57,900 nucleotides of DNA from Lachnospiraceae bacterium. Its GTDB lineage: Bacteria; Bacillota; Clostridia; Lachnospirales; Lachnospiraceae. This document shows, in pieces, positions 51,233 to 57,900 of the stretch. The stretch lies in NCBI GenBank assembly GCA_009911195.1, contig QXWV01000035.1:1-57900 (forward strand). Reading direction: 5' to 3'. The notes under the pieces are model-generated. The model ran no database searches and was not told the origin of the DNA. It was given only the letters and a program-made list of their open reading frames with translations. How positions within the stretch are numbered: the first letter of the stretch is position 1; the number at the start of each line of letters is the position of its first letter. The position numbers were made by a program, and so were the translations under genes.

Positions 51233-52582
51233 ATGAAAGGAAAAAAATGGATTGCAATGATGATGACAACGGCTATGGCATTGGGATTGTTTGCAGGATG
51301 TGGTTCTTCGGGCAATACGGAGAGCGCAGGCGGTACGCAGAGCCAGGAGAATACCCAGGAAGAGGCTGGAGAAGAAGTTTCAGAGGAAGCTACGGATGAG
51401 GCTGCGGAGGATACCGCAGATAATGCAGGGGGCAGCAAGATTACAATTTGCACCTGGAATGAACAGAATCCGAACGATGATTTAAATATGTATTTACAGT
51501 GCAAAAATGCTACGGGGATTGATTTGGAAGTAACGGTAATACCGGAAAGCGATTATTCCTCCAAATTAAACCAGATGGTTGCAACAAAGGATGATTCCAT
51601 TGATGTTTATATTCTTTGGGAAAGCGATATTGCAAATTTCGCGGAAGTGGACGGGATTGTTCCGTTGGATGATTACCTGGCAGGGTCAAGCATTGATACA
51701 GGAGACTTTATCCCTGCAGTAGCCGCTTTATCGGAAGGGATGGGGGGAACTTATGGGCTTCCCTGGTGCGCTGCAACAGAGATTCTCTTCTATAACCAGG
51801 ATATGTTTGATGCGGCAGGCATCGACTATCCTACCAATGACTGGTCTTATGCAGATTTCCTGGCAGCAGCCGAAAAACTGACGGTAAAAGATGGGGATGC
51901 CACCAGTGTTTATGGGTGCAGCCTTCCCAATGTACAGACATGGTGGGCAGGCATTGGAGGAGCAGGAGACCAGGTTTATGACCCTTCAACGGGTGAAATG
52001 GTAATTGGTTCGGGCGCAGAAGAATTTATCGGCGATTGTGCTGATATGGTAAGCAAAGGCATTATGCCGGAGCCGTCTTCCGATACGGCAGATTTATTCG
52101 CATCGGGGAAAGCAGCCATGGCATGGGCAGGAAGCTGGAACATTGCAACATATGGGGATGGGCTTGGATTCAACTGGGATATAGCTACGCTCCCTACGAA
52201 TAAGGTAAAGTATAACACCTTACATACTGGCTTCTATACAATCAATGCCAACAGCAAGGACCCGGAAAATGCATGGAAGGTAATTGAATATCTGATGAGC
52301 CAGGAAGGACAGACAATCAATTCAAAGGCCAGCGGCAATATGTCGGCGCTGAAGACGATTGCTGACGAGGGCGCATGGAAAGTGGAATCCGCAACAACAA
52401 TTGAAAATTGGGAGGCTATGACGGATTCGCTCTCAGCCGGTATTTTTGGATATACATGCCTGCCGTCCGGCGTTACCGGCAACGCAATAAGCAACTTCAA
52501 TTCTGCAGTAATGGGTCAGATGACACCGGCAGAAGCGGTTCAGAGCTCTTCCGATTATGCGGCAGAAACAATCGGATATTAA
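51233..52582 (+). CDS. ABC sugar transporter substrate-binding lipoprotein
   Basis: 449 aa extracellular solute-binding protein, family 1. The lipobox LFAGC places the lipidated Cys at 23, followed by a Ser/Thr/Glu linker. The mature domain starts near ITICTWNEQNP. The nearby GH127 gene suggests an arabinose-containing oligosaccharide as ligand. AAGGAGG lies 7 nt before the ATG. It heads the operon. Confidence 0.94.
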   Translation: MKGKKWIAMMMTTAMALGLFAGCGSSGNTESAGGTQSQENTQEEAGEEVSEEATDEAAEDTADNAGGSKITICTWNEQNPNDDLNMYLQCKNATGIDLEVTVIPESDYSSKLNQMVATKDDSIDVYILWESDIANFAEVDGIVPLDDYLAGSSIDTGDFIPAVAALSEGMGGTYGLPWCAATEILFYNQDMFDAAGIDYPTNDWSYADFLAAAEKLTVKDGDATSVYGCSLPNVQTWWAGIGGAGDQVYDPSTGEMVIGSGAEEFIGDCADMVSKGIMPEPSSDTADLFASGKAAMAWAGSWNIATYGDGLGFNWDIATLPTNKVKYNTLHTGFYTINANSKDPENAWKVIEYLMSQEGQTINSKASGNMSALKTIADEGAWKVESATTIENWEAMTDSLSAGIFGYTCLPSGVTGNAISNFNSAVMGQMTPAEAVQSSSDYAAETIGY

Positions 52583-52610
52583 TATGAATTGGAATATTGA
52601 GAAAAGGTAG

Positions 52611-52651
52611 TTATAAAGGGCAATTTCAGTTTCTGGATTTGCCCTTTATAA
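52611..52651 (+). other. Intercistronic hairpin after the binding-protein gene
   Basis: TTATAAAGGGCAA (52611-52623) pairs perfectly with TTGCCCTTTATAA (52639-52651). No T run follows. Such hairpins usually protect the upstream mRNA and raise binding protein relative to permeases. Confidence 0.75.
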
Positions 52652-52667
52652 GAAAGGGAGGACGAGA

Positions 52668-53594
52668 ATGAGCAATGAGAAAAAGAAAAAACGCCTTTCG
52701 CCAAGAAAGAAAAAGGATACTTTAACAGCATATGCGTTTATTTCACCATGGATTATCGGATTTGCCTGTTTTACACTGTTCCCAATTTTTTTTATGCTCC
52801 AGGTCAGCCTGACAAACCGGAAGCTGAATGGAATATCTAAATTTATTGGATTTAAAAACTATATGAATATGTTTAAAAGCCCTGCGTTTTGGAACTCCAT
52901 TAAAGTGACGCTGCTTTTTACCATCATCATGGTGATTGTAACAACGGTATGGGCAGTCATTATGGCTCTTTTGCTGAATCAGAAGCAGCGATTGAACGGT
53001 ATTTTCCAGTTTTGCTACTTCCTTCCATCGGTCATACCGTCCGTAGCCCTGGCATATGCATTCCGGACCATTTTTGGAAAGGAAGCCGGGCTTCTCAATG
53101 CATTTTTATCTTTGGTTTCGGGGAAAAATGTGTCGGTGAACTGGCTGTATAATCATTCGACGGTATATATGGCGGTCTTCTTTATCACGCTTTTTACATA
53201 TAATACGGGGCAGATGATGTTGATTTTCCGCTCCGGGCTAAGCGATGTACCAGGTGAGTTATACGAGGCATGTGACTTGGATGGCGCGGGGGCATTCCGG
53301 AAATTTTTCAGCGTGACATTGCCTATGATTTCGCCGCTGGTCCTTTTCAATGCGGTGAATGGGTGTGTCAGCGCCCTGAATGGTTCGTTCGCCCTCTTAT
53401 ACCCTTTGACAGGGGAGAGCGGGAATCCGGATGGAATGACACAGGTACTGAGCCTTTTGATATATAAAGAGGCATTCAGCAATATGAAAGTAGGGTATGC
53501 CTGTGCGCTTTCGGTACTTCTGTTCCTGCTTGCGGCATTGTTTGGAACGGCATTGTTTTCGCTGTCCAAGAAATTTGTATATTATGAGAATTGA
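52668..53594 (+). CDS. ABC sugar permease, MalF/UgpA type
   Basis: 308 aa, six helices. It has the EAA loop ELYEACDLDGAGAFRKFFSV that docks an ATPase. It pairs with the permease at 53609. No ATPase gene is present; such systems often share a multitask MsmK/UgpC-type ATPase encoded elsewhere. Confidence 0.95.
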   Translation: MSNEKKKKRLSPRKKKDTLTAYAFISPWIIGFACFTLFPIFFMLQVSLTNRKLNGISKFIGFKNYMNMFKSPAFWNSIKVTLLFTIIMVIVTTVWAVIMALLLNQKQRLNGIFQFCYFLPSVIPSVALAYAFRTIFGKEAGLLNAFLSLVSGKNVSVNWLYNHSTVYMAVFFITLFTYNTGQMMLIFRSGLSDVPGELYEACDLDGAGAFRKFFSVTLPMISPLVLFNAVNGCVSALNGSFALLYPLTGESGNPDGMTQVLSLLIYKEAFSNMKVGYACALSVLLFLLAALFGTALFSLSKKFVYYEN

Positions 53595-53608
53595 CGGGAG
53601 GGGAGAGT

Positions 53609-54460
53609 ATGAAGTCTGTAAAAGCAAAACAGAGGTTGAATTCATGTATCCTGTATTTGATAAAAATCATAGTGGCTGTAATTATGTTTTTGCCGATTAT
53701 CTGGATTTCCACAGGTGGCTTTAAGACGCTGACAGAATTTACATCATCGCCCAATATTATACCGGAAAACTTTACTATGGAAAATTTTAGCTATATTTTT
53801 AAAAGCTCTAATATTTGGGTTTATGTAAGGAATACTGTCCTTTTAATGTTGGGAACTACGGTTGGAACGCTTTTGTCTTCGTCCTTAGTGGCTTACCCGC
53901 TGGCCCGTATGGATTTTGTAGGTAAAAACGTTATTTTTACGATTATAATCGCTACGATGATGATTCCCAATATTGCGCTTATTATTCCGCAGTATATTAT
54001 GTTTGGGAAGATTGGATGGCTGGATTCTCTGCTGCCGATGATTGTGCCTGCATTTTTTGCGTATCCCTATAATGTTTTTCTTTTCCGCCAGTTTTTCCGC
54101 ACTATTCCCAGGGAATTGGACGAATCGGCTACGATTGACGGATGCAGCCGGGTGCAGATTTTTTTCAAAGTGCTTGTGCCGTTGTCAAAACCGACTTACG
54201 CAACTATCGCCGTCCTTTCCTGCGTGTTTTGGTGGAATGAGCTGACGCAGCCTGTTTTCTATATCAATAGCGACCAATGGAGGACAATGACAATTGCGTT
54301 AATGACAAGTTATATGTATACATCAGGGAATGCATTTGTTATCAATTGGCCATCCATTATGGCAGCGGCAACGCTGATGATTGTTCCGCCTATGTTGTTA
54401 TACTTTTTTGGCAACAAGTTTTTGGTTGGGGGTATTAAAACAACCGGCCTGAAAGGATAA
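53609..54460 (+). CDS. ABC sugar permease, MalG/UgpE type
   Basis: 283 aa, six helices with the EAA loop ELDESATIDGCSRVQIFFKV. ATG 53609 is chosen because GGGAGGGGAG lies just upstream; TTG 53591 is upstream in frame. It begins 14 bp after the first permease. Confidence 0.95.
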   Translation: MKSVKAKQRLNSCILYLIKIIVAVIMFLPIIWISTGGFKTLTEFTSSPNIIPENFTMENFSYIFKSSNIWVYVRNTVLLMLGTTVGTLLSSSLVAYPLARMDFVGKNVIFTIIIATMMIPNIALIIPQYIMFGKIGWLDSLLPMIVPAFFAYPYNVFLFRQFFRTIPRELDESATIDGCSRVQIFFKVLVPLSKPTYATIAVLSCVFWWNELTQPVFYINSDQWRTMTIALMTSYMYTSGNAFVINWPSIMAAATLMIVPPMLLYFFGNKFLVGGIKTTGLKG

Positions 54461-54518
54461 ACCGAGATTGACAGAAAATGTCCGAAATGCCAGAATATAG
54501 GGGAAGGAGGTGTTCCGT

Positions 54519-55565
54519 ATGACATTAAAGGAAATTGCAGCCCAGGCTGGGGTCTCCACCGCAACGGTTTCTTATGTGCTGAACGGAAGCGCAAGGGTGA
54601 GTGAGGAAACGAGGCGGAGGATAGAAAAAATTGTAAAGGACACCGGATACAGAACCAATATTTTGGCACAGAGCCTTAGGAAAAACAGGACTTCCCTGAT
54701 AGGGGTGGTTGTAGAAGATGTGACGGTGTGGCATACGGCGTATGTGATTGACGGGATAAATGCGCTGGCAGAGGAAAAGGGATACCACACTATATTAAGC
54801 AATCTGCGGCTTTTGAGTAAAATAGAATCCCAGTTTGAACATATTTCAAAGTTTCAGCGGGATATCGACAAGGCGGTGGATATTCTTCTTCGCATGCAGG
54901 TGGATGGTATTATTTATGTGGGGATGCATGACAGGGAGATTAAGGACGTATTGCATGATATCGATAAGCCGGTAGTATATTGCTACTGCTATACGGCCGG
55001 AGAAGGGTCATCGGTGCGCTACAGCAATGAAAAAGCAGCATATCAGATGACAAAATATTTTCTGGAAAGGGGCCATAAGGATTTTGCAGTCATTAAAGGC
55101 TCTAAACAGTCGGAACCGACGTTTATGCGGATGAGGGGTATTGAACATGCGCTGAGGGAAGAGGGAATCAGCCTTAAGGAAAAAAATATTATTATAGGGG
55201 ATTGGAAATATAAGGAAACAAGAGTTCAGGTACAGGAAATGTTAAAGCGGCCTGACTGCCCCCAGGCATTTATTGCCATGAATGATGAAATGGCGGTGGC
55301 GGTAAGGGATGCTGCATTTGAAGCCGGGTTTCGGATTCCGGAAGATATTTCCCTGTCGGGTTTTGACAATGCTGATATTGTTCATTATGGGCAGCCTAAG
55401 ATTACTACGATAGACCGCCCTTTGCACAATATGGGATATAAATCTATGGAACTTCTTGTGGACCAGATTGAGAATGGATATGATGGGGATGTGAATATTA
55501 CGCTCCCGTGCAGGATTGTGGAAGGTACATCAATTAAAGTAATGGAAGAAAAAGAAGAGCAGTAA
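54519..55565 (+). CDS. LacI-family transcriptional regulator
   Basis: 348 aa. The HTH is TLKEIAAQAGVSTATVSYVL with hinge helix near 45-60, followed by a periplasmic-binding-like effector domain. It probably represses the operon through TTTAAACGATTAAGCA sites and is released by an arabinoside or its breakdown product. ATG 54519 has GGAGG 8 nt upstream. It lies inside the operon, so autoregulation is expected. Confidence 0.94.
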   Translation: MTLKEIAAQAGVSTATVSYVLNGSARVSEETRRRIEKIVKDTGYRTNILAQSLRKNRTSLIGVVVEDVTVWHTAYVIDGINALAEEKGYHTILSNLRLLSKIESQFEHISKFQRDIDKAVDILLRMQVDGIIYVGMHDREIKDVLHDIDKPVVYCYCYTAGEGSSVRYSNEKAAYQMTKYFLERGHKDFAVIKGSKQSEPTFMRMRGIEHALREEGISLKEKNIIIGDWKYKETRVQVQEMLKRPDCPQAFIAMNDEMAVAVRDAAFEAGFRIPEDISLSGFDNADIVHYGQPKITTIDRPLHNMGYKSMELLVDQIENGYDGDVNITLPCRIVEGTSIKVMEEKEEQ

Positions 55566-55658
55566 AAGGCCGGATATAAGCGGTTGGAACAGGGGGTTGC
55601 AAGCCCTTAAGCTATGAGGGTATTCGGCCAAACGCATGGGAATGGAGGTTTTTTTATT

Positions 55659-57599
55659 ATGAATCGACGAACGCTTAGAAGTGTGGCATTGGACAAAGTA
55701 CGGATTGACGATGCTTTTTGGAATAAATATATTAATCTGGTTGAGGACGTAATCCTGCCTTTTCAATGGGAATTGATAAATGACCGGGTAGAGGGCGCAG
55801 AGAAAAGCTATTGCATCCGTAATTTCCGTATTGCCGGAGGAAGTCAGGAAGGTGGGCATAAAGGGATGGTATTCCAGGACACCGATGTGGCGAAATGGCT
55901 GGAAGCCGTGGCATATTCCCTGGCAAAAAAGCCAAATGAACAGTTGGAAAAAATTGCGGACGAGGCAATTGACCTGATTGCGGATGCCCAATGCGAAGAC
56001 GGATACTTAAATACATATTATACGATTACTGGGGGCAGACGCTGGTCAGATTTGTTTGAAGGCCATGAATTGTATACGGCGGGGCATATGATGGAAGCGG
56101 CGGTGGCTTATTATGAAGCTACGGGAAAAGAAAAATTTCTGGATGTGGTATCTCGGTTTGCAGACTATATGTGTGAAGTATTTGGCGCAGAGGAAGGGAA
56201 AAACCACGGATATCCGGGCCATCCGGAAGTGGAATTGGCATTGGTAAAGCTCTACCGTGTAACCGGAAGAAAACGATATCTTGAGCTGGCCGACTATTTT
56301 GTAAGGAATCGGGGAAGCAGGCCATGTTATTTTGAAAGCGAGGAATGCATCCGTGAGGGAAAATATATTTTCCCTGAATTCGCAGATTTTGGGTTGGATT
56401 ATGCGCAGGCACATATTCCGTTAAAAGAGCAGCGGACAGCAGAGGGGCACGCTGTCCGTGCGGTATACCTTTACAGCGCTATGGCAGATTTGGCCGACGA
56501 ATACCAAGATGAAGAATTGCTTAAGCAATGCGAGGCCCTTTGGGAAGACATTACACAGAAAAAAATGTATATTACCGGGAGCATTGGCTCCGCCGCTGAT
56601 GGCGAACGGTTCACCTGTAGCTATGATTTGCCCAATAATACCAATTATTCGGAATCCTGCGCCACCATTGGCCTGGCGATGTTTTCCAACCGGATGTTCC
56701 GTGCTACCAGGAACGGGAAATATATGGATACCGTGGAACAGGCGCTTTACAATACACTGCTTGCGGGGATTGCCATGGATGGGAAACATTTTTTCTATGT
56801 AAACCCGCTGGAAGTAATTCCCCAGGTGGCAGAAAACAACCCTACAATGGAACATGTAAAGACAATGAGGCAGAAATGGTTTGGAGTGGCCTGCTGCCCG
56901 CCGAATATTTCCAGGACGCTGGCCTCTATCAGCAATTATATGTATGCAATGGAAGGGAATACTCTGTATTCTAACCTGTTTATAAGCAGCGAAATCCATG
57001 GAGAACTGGAAGCAGGGGAAATCGCTTTACGCATCACTGCCGATTATCCCAGGGATGGGAAGGTACAATATGAGATATTAGGGGAGACGGCTGGAAAATT
57101 CGTGCTTGCAATCCGTAAACCAGGGTATTGTTCTTCTTACCGGATGAGGATAAACGGAGAGGATTGTTCTCCTGTCTGCGAGAATGGCTATCTGTATTTG
57201 GACAGGGAATGGCAGCCGGGGGATAAGGTGGAAATGATTTTGGATGTTCCTTTCCGGTTTGTCCGCTGCAATCCCAGAGTGAATGAGAATATCGGCAAGA
57301 TAGCGTTGGTAAAAGGCCCCTGGGTTTACTGCCTGGAAGAAGCGGATAACGGAAATTATTTAAAATCCATTGTAGTTTCGTCCGATACGGAAATTAAAGA
57401 AGACTTTAAAGAAGATACTTTAGGCGGAATATTATGCGCAGTGTTTAAAGGAAAAAGAATCGACTACTCAGCCATATCGGATGAACTCTATACCGGGGAA
57501 AAACCGATGTATATGGAGGACGAGTTTACTGCTGTACCATACGGTGTCTGGAATAACCGGGGAAAAGGGGAAATGATTGTATGGATGCGGGAAGCTTAA
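55659..57599 (+). CDS. GH127 beta-L-arabinofuranosidase
   Basis: 646 aa (alpha/alpha)6-barrel enzyme removing beta-L-arabinofuranose. The zinc/cysteine active site is visible: Glu and Cys in SESCATIG, and the vicinal cysteines in ACCPPNISR, one of which is the nucleophile in characterised GH127. Length is normal and no signal peptide is present, so it acts on imported sugars. ATG 55659 has GGAGG 10 nt upstream; ATG 55614 is less likely. Last gene of the operon. Confidence 0.94.
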   Translation: MNRRTLRSVALDKVRIDDAFWNKYINLVEDVILPFQWELINDRVEGAEKSYCIRNFRIAGGSQEGGHKGMVFQDTDVAKWLEAVAYSLAKKPNEQLEKIADEAIDLIADAQCEDGYLNTYYTITGGRRWSDLFEGHELYTAGHMMEAAVAYYEATGKEKFLDVVSRFADYMCEVFGAEEGKNHGYPGHPEVELALVKLYRVTGRKRYLELADYFVRNRGSRPCYFESEECIREGKYIFPEFADFGLDYAQAHIPLKEQRTAEGHAVRAVYLYSAMADLADEYQDEELLKQCEALWEDITQKKMYITGSIGSAADGERFTCSYDLPNNTNYSESCATIGLAMFSNRMFRATRNGKYMDTVEQALYNTLLAGIAMDGKHFFYVNPLEVIPQVAENNPTMEHVKTMRQKWFGVACCPPNISRTLASISNYMYAMEGNTLYSNLFISSEIHGELEAGEIALRITADYPRDGKVQYEILGETAGKFVLAIRKPGYCSSYRMRINGEDCSPVCENGYLYLDREWQPGDKVEMILDVPFRFVRCNPRVNENIGKIALVKGPWVYCLEEADNGNYLKSIVVSSDTEIKEDFKEDTLGGILCAVFKGKRIDYSAISDELYTGEKPMYMEDEFTAVPYGVWNNRGKGEMIVWMREA

Positions 57600-57677
57600 G
57601 ATTAAGCGGAAATAGCCGGCATGGAAGACATTGAACGAATCTCTTAAAAATTCATATTGCCATTTGGCTACCGAAAT

Positions 57678-57707
57678 GCCCCCGTTGCTTGCAGCGGGGG
57701 CTATTTT
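57678..57707 (+). terminator. Terminator of the arabinoside operon
   Basis: GCCCCCGTTGC-TT-GCAGCGGGGGC stem (57678-57701, one G-T pair) followed by TATTTT. The 17 nt TGCTTGCAGCGGGGGCT also occur at 50324-50340. Confidence 0.75.
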
Positions 57708-57823
57708 CTCCGTACCATTTTAATGCAGACATGCAAATTGTGATTGCCTTTTCCCCTTGGTATTGCTTACATTTGCTTGTACGTTTTGCAGGCAGCCATA
57801 CATAGAAAAACCACCCCTAAACT

Positions 57824-57860
57824 CCAATGTCATTTAGTTAACGATGGCGGACGCCGTGAG
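57824..57860. repeat. Second copy of the 37-nt dispersed repeat, inverted
   Basis: Exact reverse complement of 32627-32663. Otherwise 57708-57900 shows no gene; the sequence may continue beyond the window. Confidence 0.8.
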
Positions 57861-57900
57861 GGAAATAAAATGCTCCGTCGCCACGCTCCCGCTCCAAAAA

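Overview
The window reads as chromosomal DNA of a spore-forming Clostridia, most likely a gut Lachnospiraceae member. Evidence: spoVAC and spoVAD, a lon-ysxC housekeeping cluster, AGGAGG-type ribosome sites with frequent TTG/GTG starts, moderate G+C, several PTS/ABC sugar systems, and a pilus-like locus of the DUF4860 type. No rRNA, tRNA or CRISPR array was seen. The assignment is inferred from gene content only.

Layout. 0-6.6 kb: housekeeping cluster (lon, ysxC, AI-2E-type permease, VanH-like D-2-hydroxyacid dehydrogenase, truA, VanZ-like protein). 6.6-9.3 kb: an ECF sigma factor with a textbook ECF promoter in front of it, its membrane anti-sigma-like partner, and an atypical orphan OmpR-type regulator. 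9.3-11.8 kb: terminator-bearing repeats, a membrane-anchored MerR regulator, a 65-bp MITE-like element, a frameshifted small gene and a secreted transglutaminase-like protein. 11.8-15.8 kb: a compact type IV pilus-like locus with a PilC/GspF platform, four small N-terminally anchored proteins and a PilT-type ATPase, but no PilB and no prepilin peptidase. 15.8-20.0 kb (minus): MarR regulator plus a heterodimeric ABC exporter. 20.1-23.6 kb (minus): an O-acylation cassette (MBOAT, SGNH-like, acyltransferase-3).

23.9-32.0 kb is the accessory heart of the window. spoVAC and spoVAD, normally adjacent, are separated by about 6.6 kb that holds a recombinase-like tail, a frameshifted membrane protein, a collapsed MNT/HEPN toxin-antitoxin remnant, an AAA-ATPase/PD-(D/E)XK protein, and a second MBOAT plus SGNH cassette. 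spoVAE is not present.

32-43 kb: small metabolic, transporter, regulator and acetyltransferase genes, including a 5'-truncated GNAT and a shikimate-kinase-like protein lacking the substrate arginine. A 284-bp fold-back element flanked by an 8-bp direct repeat lies between divergent MATE and LysR genes. 41-46.7 kb: a PRD/EIIA regulator divergent from a cellobiose-type PTS operon (IIA, GH1 6-phospho-beta-glucosidase, IIC, IIB and a dedicated HPr-like protein with Asn at position 46). 46.8-50.0 kb: OFA-type MFS transporter, phenylacetate-CoA ligase and a double-ACT protein behind one promoter with a dyad in its spacer. 50-50.9 kb: repeats and a PAP2 phosphatase. 51-57.6 kb: an arabinoside-type utilisation operon (lipoprotein binding protein, two permeases, LacI regulator, GH127 beta-L-arabinofuranosidase) with two identical LacI-like operators.

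The most unusual structures are the MITE-like family (10.5, 37.2 and 39.2 kb), the mosaic terminator repeats (9.3 and 50.1 kb), the PilT-only pilus-like locus, the split spoVA locus, the non-canonical receiver domain and the HPr variant. All functions are read from the sequence and remembered family features; no database search was run.
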